In this document: positions 1-8,336 of the stretch, piece after piece
Position numbering within the stretch: the first letter of the stretch is position 1
Layout: the number at the start of each line of letters is the position of its first letter
Assembly: GCF_900116495.1 (NCBI RefSeq)
Contig: NZ_FPAY01000009.1
Span: 144,592 to 208,591, forward strand
Direction: 5' to 3'
Length of the DNA stretch: 64,000 nucleotides
DNA from: Arthrobacter sp. ov118
GTDB lineage: Bacteria > Actinomycetota > Actinomycetes > Actinomycetales > Micrococcaceae
The notes under the pieces: model-generated
What the model saw: only the letters and a program-made list of their open reading frames with translations
Database searches by the model: none
What the model was told of the DNA's origin: nothing
Program-made: the position numbers and the translations under genes

Positions 1-563
1 TTGTGCTGGTGCCATTCTTCGTCTGGTTCCTGGTCCTCGACGCCCCCGGACTGCAGGCCCAAAACGGCATCTGGCGCTGGGCCGCCGCGCTTGTTTTCGC
101 CGTCGCGATCTACACGGACAAGCTCGACGGCGACATCGCCAGGTCCCGCGGACTGGTCACCGACTTCGGCAAGATTGCGGACCCGATCGCCGACAAGCTC
201 CTGATCGGCTCTGCCCTGGTCATGCTCTCGCTGCTGCAGGAACTCCCGTGGTGGGTCACCATCCTGATCTTGGTCAGGGAATGGGGCATCACAGCTTTGC
301 GGTTCTTCGTCATCCGCTACGGCGTCATTCCGGCCTCGCGCGGCGGGAAGCTCAAGACGGTGGTGCAGACGTTGGCCATCTTCCTGTACATCCTTCCGCT
401 CTCATCAATCGCCCCCTGGCTCGGCGTCGTGGCGTTCGTCGTCATGATGGCTGCACTGGCCATCACGCTGTGGACCGGCGGCGAATACGTCATTGAGGCC
501 CTCAAGGTCCGGTCCTCCGGGATCAGGGCCGAGAAAGCACGGGTACGGGAGGACAAACCATGA
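1..563 (+). CDS. pgsA: CDP-diacylglycerol--glycerol-3-phosphate 3-phosphatidyltransferase (5' partial)
   Basis: Integral membrane enzyme that makes phosphatidylglycerol phosphate from CDP-diacylglycerol and glycerol-3-phosphate, the committed step to phosphatidylglycerol and cardiolipin. The frame is open from base 3. The CDP-alcohol phosphatidyltransferase signature DG-x2-AR-x8-G-x3-D-x3-D is visible (DGDIARSRG... FGKIADPIADK), followed by several hydrophobic helices. The visible protein begins at LVPFFVWFL, which in this family sits about 25 residues after the true start, so the 5' end lies outside the window. The stop codon overlaps the ATG of the next gene (ATGA), which suggests co-translation with pncC/cinA. 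The pgsA-cinA-clgR order is common in actinobacteria. Confidence 0.92.
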   Translation, partial: VLVPFFVWFLVLDAPGLQAQNGIWRWAAALVFAVAIYTDKLDGDIARSRGLVTDFGKIADPIADKLLIGSALVMLSLLQELPWWVTILILVREWGITALRFFVIRYGVIPASRGGKLKTVVQTLAIFLYILPLSSIAPWLGVVAFVVMMAALAITLWTGGEYVIEALKVRSSGIRAEKARVREDKP

Positions 564-1102
564 CGGAGCCGAACGACGACGCGAACTCCGGTCAGCACGC
601 CAAACTCCACCCCAATCTTCACCGGATGTCGGAGCTGGCCGTCACCGAGGCCATCGGCCGCGGCATGACTGCTGCCACCGCAGAATCCCTGACGGCCGGT
701 ATGGTGGCTGCCGTTTTGGCCGACACGCCCGGAGCGTCGGCAATGCTGCAGGGCGGTGTGGTGTCCTACGCCAACTCCGTCAAGACCGGCGTCCTGGGCG
801 TCCCAGGCGAACTGCTCGCAGCCGTCGGCTCCGTGGATGGACAGGTCGCCGCGGCCATGGCAGACGGCGCCCGCCGTGTCTGCGGCGCCGACATCGGCGT
901 GTCCACCACCGGTGTTGCCGGCCCCGAGCCGCATGACGGCAAGGCCGTCGGCACGGTCTTTATCGGCATCGCCACGACAGCAGGATCGACATCGTACCCG
1001 TATTCCTTTGAGGGCACCCGCGCCGAGATCCGTGCCCTTGCCTGTAGTGCGGCCCTGGAACGCCTGCTGGAAGCCCTATCTTCTGAAAGCTACCGGGCGT
1101 AA
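560..1102 (+). CDS. pncC: CinA C-terminal family protein, nicotinamide-nucleotide amidase
   Basis: 180-residue stand-alone CinA C-terminal domain. This family hydrolyses NMN to nicotinate mononucleotide and ammonia (pyridine nucleotide salvage), and the gene is often named cinA after its competence-linked homologue. Visible family motifs are AESLTAG near residue 35, the GGVVSYANSVK stretch, and TGVAGPEPHDGKAVGT with a catalytic-type Lys. The N-terminal molybdopterin-binding domain of full-length CinA is absent, as in many actinobacteria. About 25 N-terminal residues precede the domain. The ATG overlaps the pgsA stop by four bases. The cellular role here is inferred from the family. Confidence 0.88.
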   Translation: MTEPNDDANSGQHAKLHPNLHRMSELAVTEAIGRGMTAATAESLTAGMVAAVLADTPGASAMLQGGVVSYANSVKTGVLGVPGELLAAVGSVDGQVAAAMADGARRVCGADIGVSTTGVAGPEPHDGKAVGTVFIGIATTAGSTSYPYSFEGTRAEIRALACSAALERLLEALSSESYRA

Positions 1103-1240
1103 AGTTGCCGGGAACAAAAGTTGATTCCGAATAGTTGTTACATTGTGTCGCTTCCAAATGAGGGAGGCGCCTAGGATGAAGTCATCAGCAGAGTCCGCCC
1201 CACCGGCGGATGAAACAGTACGAGGAGCAAGGCGATACAG

Positions 1241-1693
1241 ATGGTAAAGCAGCCCGTATCCGTAAACGGCGTTGTCCGCTGGAAGGATGTGGGCCTCGCC
1301 GATCAGGCAAAGAGCGAACAGAAGGAGCGCAAGATGGTTGTACTTCGTCACGAAATCGGTGATGTCCTGCGCGATGTCCGCCAGCGCCAAGGCCGTACCC
1401 TCCGCGAAGTCTCGCACAGTGCCCGTGTTTCCCTGGGCTACCTGAGTGAAGTGGAACGTGGCCAAAAGGAAGCCTCCTCGGAGTTGCTGTCCTCGATCTG
1501 CTCGGCCCTCGATGTTCCGCTTTCGAGCATGCTCCGTGAAGTCAGCGACCGCGTTGCGGTCGCCGAGGGTGTGGCCGTTCCGGACACCGTCCCCCAGGAG
1601 TTCGCGCAACGCTACGGCCGCGACCTCGACCGCGAACTCAACTCCGACCTCAGCGACGAGCTGGCGAAGGGCCTCCTTTCCGGAGCACGCTAA
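1241..1693 (+). CDS. clgR: ClgR-type XRE-family transcriptional regulator
   Basis: Small HTH_3/XRE DNA-binding protein. The helix-turn-helix spans roughly residues 40-95 of the 150-residue reading (REVSHSARVSLGYLSEVERG is the recognition region). In corynebacteria, mycobacteria and Streptomyces, ClgR activates clp protease and stress genes. The position between cinA and recA and the tail ending in LAKGLL match that family. The start is ambiguous. The upstream ATG has GAGGAG at 1222-1227, 13 bases away. An in-frame ATG at 1334 has AAGGAG at 1322-1327 at ideal spacing and would give 119 residues, nearer the usual ClgR length. The DNA targets here are inferred. Confidence 0.85.
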   Translation: MVKQPVSVNGVVRWKDVGLADQAKSEQKERKMVVLRHEIGDVLRDVRQRQGRTLREVSHSARVSLGYLSEVERGQKEASSELLSSICSALDVPLSSMLREVSDRVAVAEGVAVPDTVPQEFAQRYGRDLDRELNSDLSDELAKGLLSGAR

Positions 1694-1720
1694 ACGCCAA
1701 CTCACCTGACACTCAGACAA

Positions 1721-1750
1721 GGACCCCCAGCTGTTAGCCGGGGGTCCTTT
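1721..1750 (+). terminator. Rho-independent terminator after clgR
   Basis: Perfect 8-bp stem GGACCCCC (1721-1728) and GGGGGTCC (1740-1747) with an 11-base loop, followed directly by a short T run. It lies 28 bases after the clgR stop and would also separate this operon from the convergent MarR gene. Confidence 0.8.
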
Positions 1751-1844
1751 CGCGTTCCTTCACAGCGCCAACATCACAGCACAGACTTCACAGCACAGAC
1801 ATCATCTCGCCGAGTTCATCCCGCCGTCAGGCCGCATGGTCCCG

Positions 1845-2360
1845 TCAGGCGGAATCGTCCCGGGGGAACCCGTCGCGTTCGTAGGTGGCATTGAGCTTCG
1901 CCATGTAAGTCGCAAGTGCCTGCAGGTCCTCGGCGGGCCACTCCGACAAGCGCTCCCGGAATACTTCACGCCGCGCGTCCTGGACATCGTGCATCCTTTT
2001 CTCGCCCTCGGGAGTCAGCCGGATGGACTGCGCCCGGCCGTCGAGGGGATCTGCTTCCTTCGACACTAGGCCGAGGCCCTCGAGGAAGGCGATCTGCCGG
2101 CTCACCGAGGGCTTGCCGACGCCGATGCACGAGGCGAGTTCGGTCAGCCGGATGGGCCCCTGCTTGCGGATCACGCTGAGCAGCCCGTAGGCGGCGGGTT
2201 CCATGTCCGGATGGACCTCGCGCGAGAGCTGATGGGAAATAGACCGGCCACGGCGCCACAGCAGGCTCAGTTGATCCTCGACGGCGTTCAGGGCGGTGTC
2301 GACATCAGGATCGGCGTTTCCGGAGGCGGACTCTCCGGCAGCGTCGGGTGGGTTGCTCAT
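1845..2360 (-). CDS. MarR-family transcriptional regulator
   Basis: About 171-residue winged-helix regulator. The central part reads as a MarR DNA-binding domain: helix LTELASCIGVGKPSVSRQIAFLEGLGLV, then the wing DPLDGRAQSIRLTPEG. An N-terminal helical segment carries the dimerisation half (ISHQLSREVHPDMEPAAYGLLSVI). The C terminus is another helix (ALATYMAKLNATYERDG). The start is placed at the second ATG (2360), because a -10 hexamer TAGAAT lies exactly 7 bases upstream on this strand (complement of 2368-2373), the leaderless pattern seen elsewhere in the window. An in-frame ATG at 2369 is the alternative. Ligand and targets are unknown; the divergent DUF3046/recA genes are not obvious targets. 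Confidence 0.88.
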   Translation of the reverse strand: MSNPPDAAGESASGNADPDVDTALNAVEDQLSLLWRRGRSISHQLSREVHPDMEPAAYGLLSVIRKQGPIRLTELASCIGVGKPSVSRQIAFLEGLGLVSKEADPLDGRAQSIRLTPEGEKRMHDVQDARREVFRERLSEWPAEDLQALATYMAKLNATYERDGFPRDDSA

Positions 2361-2401
2361 GGCAACCATTCTAAGGTCCCGCGCCGTGAGAGACTTTACT
2401 G

Positions 2402-2638
2402 GTGCGAATCAGCGACTTTTGGCGGCTTATGGACGACGAGTTCGGTGCGGGATATTCCCGCGTGCTCAGCAGTTCCCTGGTCCTGGCCGGGGTCGGCGGA
2501 CGCACGGCGGACCAGGCGCTCAGTGCCGGAATCCCGCCCCGCCAGGTCTGGCTGGCCGTCTGCGATGTCCAGGACGTTCCGCCGGAACGCCGCCTCGGCC
2601 GGGACATCAAACCCCGGGACAACGCCGGCCCCAATTAG
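2402..2638 (+). CDS. DUF3046 family protein
   Basis: 78-residue protein with the MRISDFWRLMDDEFG opening and the RQVWLAVCDVQDVPPERRLG stretch typical of DUF3046, a small actinobacterial family regularly found just upstream of recA. The start is GTG. No function is established; conservation next to recA is the only context. No signal peptide or membrane segment is visible. It is divergent from the MarR gene, with a 41-base gap. Confidence 0.85.
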   Translation: MRISDFWRLMDDEFGAGYSRVLSSSLVLAGVGGRTADQALSAGIPPRQVWLAVCDVQDVPPERRLGRDIKPRDNAGPN

Positions 2639-2713
2639 CGTCCGTAGCGCCGGACCCGGTTAGCGCCCGGGGCGCCGGGGGAGCGGCTCGGCCTGACACG
2701 CCACCCCCGTTGT

Positions 2714-2742
2714 TCGAATATCTGTTCGGATAGGGATATGCT
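2714..2742 (+). promoter_or_regulatory. LexA/SOS box and recA promoter
   Basis: CGAATATCTGTTCG at 2715-2728 matches the Gram-positive/actinobacterial SOS box CGAAC-N4-GTTCG with one mismatch. A -10-like TATGCT lies at 2737-2742, so the box covers the -35 region, as expected for repression by LexA. The recA start is about 130 bases downstream. The rest of 2639-2873 shows no other gene. Confidence 0.85.
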
Positions 2743-2873
2743 TTTTTCCAAAGCGTTTTCCACATACGCGGTCCCCTCCGCAACTTTGTCGGAGGGTGCC
2801 AGTAGCGTCAGTGATGACAGACGAAGGGCCTACTCGGCCACTCCACAGCGAGAAAGTATTAGAGGTGTGAACC

Positions 2874-3926
2874 ATGGCCGCAGCCCCGGATCGCCAGAAG
2901 GCGCTCGACGCAGCGCTTGCCCAGATTGACAAGCAGTTCGGCAAAGGCTCGGTCATGCGCCTCGGCGACGAAGTCCGTGCGCCCATCGAGGTCATTCCGA
3001 CCGGTTCCATCGCCCTGGACGTCGCTTTGGGAATTGGCGGCCTGCCCCGCGGCCGCATCGTGGAAATCTACGGACCGGAATCTTCCGGTAAGACCACCGT
3101 CGCCCTGCACGCCGTCGCCAACGCGCAGCGCAACGGCGGCATTGCGGCGTTCATTGACGCCGAACACGCCCTGGATCCGGAATACGCTGCCAAGCTGGGC
3201 GTCGACACCGACGCGCTGCTCGTATCCCAGCCGGACACCGGCGAGCAGGCCCTGGAAATCATGGACATGCTCATCGGCTCCGGCTCCCTGGACGTCATCG
3301 TCATTGACTCCGTCGCCGCCCTCGTTCCCCGGGCGGAAATCGAAGGCGACATGGGCGACAGCCACGTGGGCCTGCAGGCCCGCCTGATGAGCCAGGCGCT
3401 GCGTAAGATCACCGGCCGCCTGAGCCAAACCAAGACCACGGCCATCTTCATCAACCAGCTGCGCGAGAAGATCGGCGTGTTCTTCGGCTCACCCGAGACC
3501 ACTACCGGTGGTAAGGCCCTGAAGTTCTACGCGTCGGTCCGCATCGACGTCCGCCGGATCCAGACCCTGAAGGAAGGCGCGGACTCGGTCGGCAACCGGA
3601 CCAAGGCCAAGATCGTCAAGAACAAGATGGCCCCGCCCTTCAAGATCGCAGAGTTCGACATCATCTACGGCCAGGGCATCTCCCGCGAGGGCGGCATCAT
3701 CGATATGGGCGTCGAGCACGGCCTGATCAAGAAGTCGGGCTCCTGGTTCACCTACGACGGCGACCAGCTCGGCCAGGGCATGGAGAACTCCCGCCGCTTC
3801 CTGCGCGACAACCCTGAGCTGGCGGCTGAACTCGAGCGCCTTATCAAGGAAAAGCTCGGCGTCGGTGTGAAGGCCCCGGCCGAAACCGAGGAATCACCGA
3901 AGCTGAAGGCCGTTGACGGCTTCTAG
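2874..3926 (+). CDS. recA: Recombinase RecA
   Basis: 350-residue RecA, full length. It forms ATP-dependent filaments on single-stranded DNA, carries out strand exchange, and stimulates LexA autocleavage. Walker A GPESSGKTT sits at about residues 67-75, the Walker B stretch LDVIVIDSVAAL at about 140, and the C-terminal region KIAEFDIIYGQGISREGG is typical. No intein is present, unlike in some mycobacteria. ATG start at 2874. It is followed by recX, which overlaps its 3' end, so the pair is probably co-transcribed from the SOS-controlled promoter. Confidence 0.98.
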   Translation: MAAAPDRQKALDAALAQIDKQFGKGSVMRLGDEVRAPIEVIPTGSIALDVALGIGGLPRGRIVEIYGPESSGKTTVALHAVANAQRNGGIAAFIDAEHALDPEYAAKLGVDTDALLVSQPDTGEQALEIMDMLIGSGSLDVIVIDSVAALVPRAEIEGDMGDSHVGLQARLMSQALRKITGRLSQTKTTAIFINQLREKIGVFFGSPETTTGGKALKFYASVRIDVRRIQTLKEGADSVGNRTKAKIVKNKMAPPFKIAEFDIIYGQGISREGGIIDMGVEHGLIKKSGSWFTYDGDQLGQGMENSRRFLRDNPELAAELERLIKEKLGVGVKAPAETEESPKLKAVDGF

Positions 3927-4665
3927 CGCCGGAGCCGGCACCGGGTCAGGGTTCCAGCAGTGGAACCCTGACCCGGATGCCGCCAGTGACCCCTGGGCTG
4001 GTTCCGACGGTCGTGAGTCGCGTGGATCGCGAGTCTCAAGCTCCCGCAGTTCACAGAGCTCAGGCAATTCACACAGCTCACATAATTCACAGAACTCACG
4101 CAGTTCACGGAGCTCACGCAAAGCCCAGGGCTCAGCTGGGCCAGCTCCGGAGCTCGATCCGGAAGCAGATCCCGCGGCCGTTGCCAGGGCCATCGTGCTG
4201 CGGCAACTGACGAGTTCGCCTAAGAGCCGGCTGCAGCTTTCGCGCAAACTAGCCGAACGCAACGTCCCCGAGGACGTGGCCGAGGCCGTGCTGGACCGCT
4301 TCGAGGAAGTGCGGCTGGTAGACGATACCGAGTTCGCGGACATGTGGGTCCGCAGCCGGTCCCAGACGCGCAAGCTCGCCAAAGGCGCCTTGAGGCGTGA
4401 ACTCGCGGACAAGGGCATCGACCCGGAGACTGCTGCCGGCGCGCTCGAACAGCTCAGCGACGCCGACGAAGAGGCGGCCGCCCGCGAGCTCGTCGAGCGC
4501 AAGCTGCGCGGATTCACCGGCGGCGAGGACCGGGCGGAACGCGACAAGGTCACGCGGCGCCTCGCGTCCATGCTGGCCCGCAAGGGATACCAGCCATCGC
4601 TCGCCTTCCGGATTGTCGGTGAGGTGCTCAATGCCGTTGCCGGCAACGCCGCGGCAAGAGACTGA
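3913..4665 (+). CDS. recX: Regulatory protein RecX with serine-rich N-terminal extension
   Basis: RecX modulates RecA filaments. The RecX core of three-helix repeats occupies about residues 85-245 (AIVLRQLTSSPKSRLQLSRKL, then FEEVRLVDDTEFADMWVRSR, then KVTRRLASMLARKGYQ). The first ~75 residues are low-complexity, rich in Ser, His, Asn and Arg, encoded by an 18-base tandem repeat. The frame is open from a TTG at 3913 that overlaps the end of recA. A GTG further in or a start nearer the core is possible, so the true N terminus is uncertain. Fusion of RecX to such a tail is not usual. Confidence 0.88.
   Translation: MTASSAGAGTGSGFQQWNPDPDAASDPWAGSDGRESRGSRVSSSRSSQSSGNSHSSHNSQNSRSSRSSRKAQGSAGPAPELDPEADPAAVARAIVLRQLTSSPKSRLQLSRKLAERNVPEDVAEAVLDRFEEVRLVDDTEFADMWVRSRSQTRKLAKGALRRELADKGIDPETAAGALEQLSDADEEAAARELVERKLRGFTGGEDRAERDKVTRRLASMLARKGYQPSLAFRIVGEVLNAVAGNAAARD
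4050..4121 (+). repeat. Four tandem 18-bp units inside recX
   Basis: Units at 4050-4067, 4068-4085, 4086-4103 and 4104-4121, each of the form TTCAC-N-N-AGCTCA-N-G-N-N-AA with a few changes (first unit TTCACAGAGCTCAGGCAA). They encode the Ser/His/Asn stretch of RecX. 18 is a multiple of three, so copy-number change keeps the frame. Confidence 0.9.
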
Positions 4666-4720
4666 GCGTCTGGGCAGACGGCCTGCGCCAGCCATGGTGC
4701 CGACCCGTTACCCTTAACAG

Positions 4721-6331
4721 GTGAGTTTTACCATTCCCTCCCCGGCAGCCGGCACAACGTCTCAATCAGAGTCCCCAGCTGTGTCTGCGGCTGCCAGCTC
4801 GGACGCGGCTGCCGCAGGGCACAGTTCCGGGCCGGCCCAGCCGCGCACCTACCAGGTCCGCACCTTCGGCTGCCAAATGAACGTGCACGATTCCGAGCGT
4901 ATGGCGGGCATGCTGGAGGCCGCGGGCTACGTTCCGTCCGCCGGCGAATTGGCTGACGTCGTGGTCTTCAACACCTGCGCCGTGCGGGAGAACGCGGACA
5001 ACAAGCTGTACGGCAACCTCGGCATCCTGGCCCCGGTGAAGGCCGCGAACCCGGGCATGCAGATCGCCGTCGGCGGCTGTCTCGCGCAGAAGGACCGGGA
5101 GACCATCCTGAAGAAGGCTCCGTGGGTGGACGCAGTCTTCGGAACTCACAATGTCGGGGCCCTGCCGGCGCTGCTCGACCGCGCCCGCCACAACAGCGAG
5201 GCCCAGCTGGAGATCCTCGAGTCCCTCGACGTCTTCCCCTCAACTCTCCCCACCAAGCGCGACTCCGTCTATTCGGGCTGGGTGTCCATTTCGGTCGGGT
5301 GCAACAACACGTGTACTTTCTGCATCGTCCCTGCCCTGCGGGGCAAGGAAAAAGACCGCCGCCCAGGGGAGATCCTGGCCGAAATCCAGGCCCTCGTGGA
5401 CGACGGCGCCATTGAGGTGACCCTGCTGGGTCAGAACGTGAATTCCTACGGCGTCGAGTTCGGCGACCGGCAGGCCTTCTCGAAGCTCCTGCGCGCCTGC
5501 GGGGAAATACCCGGCCTTGAGCGCGTCCGCTTCACGAGCCCGCACCCGGCAGCCTTCACCGACGACGTCATCGACGCCATGGCAGAGACCGCCAACGTCA
5601 TGCCCCAGCTGCACATGCCCCTGCAGTCCGGTTCGGACAAGGTCCTCAAGGACATGAAGCGGTCCTACCGGTCCACCAAGTTCCTCGGCATCCTGGAGAA
5701 GGTCCGGGAGAAAATCCCGCACGCGGCGATCTCCACCGACATCATCGTCGGTTTCCCCGGCGAGACCGAGGAAGACTTCCAGGCCACGCTCGACGTCGTC
5801 GAGAAGTCCCGGTTCGCCACCGCCTTCACCTTCCAGTACTCCAAGCGCCCGGGCACCCCCGCCGCGGACCTGCCGGATCAACTGCCCAAAGCCGTGGTCC
5901 AGGAACGCTTCGAGCGCCTCACAGCCCTGCAGGACCGGATCGCGGCGGAGGAAAACGCCCGCCAGCTCGGCCGCCGAGTCGAAGTTCTGGTCACCGCCCA
6001 GTCGGGCCGCAAAGCCGAGGAAACCCACCGCCTCTCCGGCCGCTCCCAGGACCAGCGGCTGGTGCACTTCTCTGTGCCCGCCGGCGCCGAAGTGCCCCGG
6101 CCCGGCGACCTGGTGACCGTCACCATCACGGAGGCGGGCGCTTTCCACCTGATCGCCGATCCCGCAACCGCCGAGGACTACAGCCTGCGCCGCTCCCGTG
6201 CCGGCGACGCCTGGGACCGTTCGCAGGCCGACTCCTGCGGCGCCCCGGCAGGGCCTGGAGGAAAAACCCGGACTTCGGGCAGCACCGGCGTGTCGTTGGG
6301 CATGCCAAGCCTGCCGATCCGCGGCCGTTAG
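4721..6331 (+). CDS. miaB: tRNA-2-methylthio-N6-dimethylallyladenosine synthase MiaB
   Basis: Radical SAM methylthiotransferase that converts i6A37 to ms2i6A37 in tRNA. The N-terminal UPF0004 domain has its three cluster cysteines (TFGCQMN, FNTCAVREN, GGCLAQK). The radical SAM CxxxCxxC is CNNTCTFC, and a TRAM domain follows near residues 415-480. About 45 Ala/Ser-rich residues precede the domain, and the C terminus carries a ~50-residue tail. GTG start, with -10 TACCCT at 4709-4714 six bases upstream, so the mRNA may be leaderless. It sits directly before miaA, which makes its substrate. Confidence 0.95.
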   Translation: MSFTIPSPAAGTTSQSESPAVSAAASSDAAAAGHSSGPAQPRTYQVRTFGCQMNVHDSERMAGMLEAAGYVPSAGELADVVVFNTCAVRENADNKLYGNLGILAPVKAANPGMQIAVGGCLAQKDRETILKKAPWVDAVFGTHNVGALPALLDRARHNSEAQLEILESLDVFPSTLPTKRDSVYSGWVSISVGCNNTCTFCIVPALRGKEKDRRPGEILAEIQALVDDGAIEVTLLGQNVNSYGVEFGDRQAFSKLLRACGEIPGLERVRFTSPHPAAFTDDVIDAMAETANVMPQLHMPLQSGSDKVLKDMKRSYRSTKFLGILEKVREKIPHAAISTDIIVGFPGETEEDFQATLDVVEKSRFATAFTFQYSKRPGTPAADLPDQLPKAVVQERFERLTALQDRIAAEENARQLGRRVEVLVTAQSGRKAEETHRLSGRSQDQRLVHFSVPAGAEVPRPGDLVTVTITEAGAFHLIADPATAEDYSLRRSRAGDAWDRSQADSCGAPAGPGGKTRTSGSTGVSLGMPSLPIRGR

Positions 6332-6335
6332 CCCC

Positions 6336-7331
6336 GTGCCGGGCCCGCAAGGCACTGCCCCTGGCACGCCACAAGACAAGACACCACTTCAGGCACCGCC
6401 GGTGATCGCCGTCGTCGGACCCACCGGCTCCGGCAAGTCCGATCTTGCCGTTTCGCTCGCGTTGGAGCTCGGAGGCGAAGTCATTAACGCCGACGCCATG
6501 CAGTTCTACCGCGGCATGGACATCGGCACCGCCAAAATCACCGACGCCGAACGCAGGGGAGTGCCGCACCACCTCCTGGACATTCTGGACGTGACCGCGG
6601 AGGCGAGCGTTTCGGATTTCCAGCAGCAGGCCCGCGCCCTGATCCGGGACATCCACGGCCGGGGCAAGCGGGCCATTTTGGCCGGAGGATCCGGACTCTA
6701 TGTCCGCGCGGCGCTGGATGTCCTGGACTTTCCCGGCACGGACCCGGAAATCCGCCGCCGCCTGGAGACGGAACTGCAGACGGCGGGACCGGCACCGTTG
6801 CGCGAACGGCTGGAAGCCGTGGACCCCGTGTCCGCCGGCAGGCTGGGCGATGCCCGGCGCATCGTCCGCGCCCTGGAGGTCTTCGAACTGACCGGCCGTC
6901 CCTTCAGCTCGTTCATGCCCGCCCGCGAGTACTTCCAGCCTGCCGTCCAGATCGGTCTCGAAGTCGACCGGGAACTGCTCCGGGAGCGACTGGCGCGCCG
7001 CGTGCACTCGATGGTGGACCAGGGGCTCTTGGCGGAAGTGCGCCGACTGGACGCCGCCGGTCTCCGCAACGGAAAGACAGCGCCCCGCGCCCTCGGCTAC
7101 GCCCAGTTCCTCCGGGTTCTCGACGGCGGCTCCACCGTGGAACAGGCCGCGGACGAAACCATCATCGCCACGCGGCAATTCGCGCGCCGCCAGCTGACCT
7201 GGTTCCGCGCCGATCCCAGGGTCACGTGGCTGGACTGGCAGGACCCGGACCTGCTGGCCAAGGCCGCTGCCCTGTGCCGGACGCCGCCGGTTCTGTCGCC
7301 GGGTGTGCCGCCGGTTCTGCCGGGGGCGTAG
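6336..7331 (+). CDS. miaA: tRNA dimethylallyltransferase MiaA
   Basis: Adds dimethylallyl from DMAPP to A37 of tRNAs reading UNN codons, the step before MiaB. P-loop GPTGSGKSD is near residue 27 from this start, followed by INADAMQFYRGMDIGTAK, VPHHLLDILDV and the GGSGLYVRA substrate motif. The GTG at 6336, five bases after the miaB stop, gives 331 residues, close to family length. The frame is also open upstream to 6198 inside miaB, but that start would overlap by over 130 bases and has no family support. Confidence 0.93.
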   Translation: MPGPQGTAPGTPQDKTPLQAPPVIAVVGPTGSGKSDLAVSLALELGGEVINADAMQFYRGMDIGTAKITDAERRGVPHHLLDILDVTAEASVSDFQQQARALIRDIHGRGKRAILAGGSGLYVRAALDVLDFPGTDPEIRRRLETELQTAGPAPLRERLEAVDPVSAGRLGDARRIVRALEVFELTGRPFSSFMPAREYFQPAVQIGLEVDRELLRERLARRVHSMVDQGLLAEVRRLDAAGLRNGKTAPRALGYAQFLRVLDGGSTVEQAADETIIATRQFARRQLTWFRADPRVTWLDWQDPDLLAKAAALCRTPPVLSPGVPPVLPGA

Positions 7332-7382
7332 CGGTCCTGTCACGGTGACGGAGCTGTCCGGGCGGAACGGTAACCTTGGAGC

Positions 7383-8336
7383 ATGGACGAACCCCAAACC
7401 GTAGCCGCTGAGCGGACAGCCGGCAATGCCGCTTCCCTCAGCGGTCTGAAGTTTTCCAAAGGCCACGGAACGGGCAACGACTTTGTCCTGATTGCCGACC
7501 CGAACGGCACATTGTCCATCGCTCCCGAGCACGTTACGGCGCTCTGTGACCGGCACCGCGGCATTGGCGGAGACGGGCTGATCCGCGCGGTGCCTTCCCG
7601 GTTCCTGCCCGAAGGCCAGGAGCTGCTGGCCGCGCACCCTGACGCCGAATGGTTCATGGACTACCGCAACGGCGACGGTTCACTGTCTGAGATGTGCGGC
7701 AACGGCGTCCGCGTCTTTGTGCACTTCCTCATCGCCGAAGGCCTCGTTGACCTGCCGGCCGGTGGCTCCCTCGTCATCGGCACCCGGGGCGGCGTGAAGA
7801 CGATCGTCCGGACAGCTGCCGGTTACGCCGTCGACATGGGCCCGTGGGAGTTCATCTTCCCGGGCGAGGCCACAGCGCGCGCCATGGACTCGCTTGTCAG
7901 TGCCGACGGTCTGGAGGTCGCCCGGCCGGCCCTTTCTGTCAGCATGGGGAACCCGCATACCGTCGTGGCCCTGGCCGAAACGGGCGAGCTCGAGGCCACG
8001 CGGCTGTTTACGGCCCCGCGGGTGGACCCGACGCCCCCGCACGGCACCAACGTCGAGTTTGTTGTGCCGTCCGAGCCACTCGTCCACGAGGGCACGGGGA
8101 CCATCACCATGCGGGTCCACGAACGGGGAGTGGGGGAGACCCAGTCCTGCGGCACCGGCGCCTGCGCCGCCGCCGTCGCCATCCGCCATTGGGCCGGCCA
8201 GGGCGCACCGGACGCCTGGAACGTGCACGTGCCCGGCGGCGTCGTCGGCGTGAAATTCTTCGTCGGGCCGGAAGGCCACGAACACGTCGAACTCAGCGGC
8301 CCGGCCGTGATCGTGGCTAGTGGGACGCTTTCCTGA
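7383..8336 (+). CDS. dapF: Diaminopimelate epimerase
   Basis: PLP-independent racemase that converts LL- to meso-diaminopimelate for lysine and peptidoglycan synthesis. The two active-site cysteines are visible in MCGNGVRVF and in SCGTGACAAAV. The N-terminal GTGNDFV motif is present, and 317 residues fits actinobacterial DapF. -10 TAACCT at 7371-7376 lies six bases before the ATG, so the transcript may be leaderless. The last 20 bases overlap the end of the convergent methyltransferase gene. Confidence 0.96.
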   Translation: MDEPQTVAAERTAGNAASLSGLKFSKGHGTGNDFVLIADPNGTLSIAPEHVTALCDRHRGIGGDGLIRAVPSRFLPEGQELLAAHPDAEWFMDYRNGDGSLSEMCGNGVRVFVHFLIAEGLVDLPAGGSLVIGTRGGVKTIVRTAAGYAVDMGPWEFIFPGEATARAMDSLVSADGLEVARPALSVSMGNPHTVVALAETGELEATRLFTAPRVDPTPPHGTNVEFVVPSEPLVHEGTGTITMRVHERGVGETQSCGTGACAAAVAIRHWAGQGAPDAWNVHVPGGVVGVKFFVGPEGHEHVELSGPAVIVASGTLS

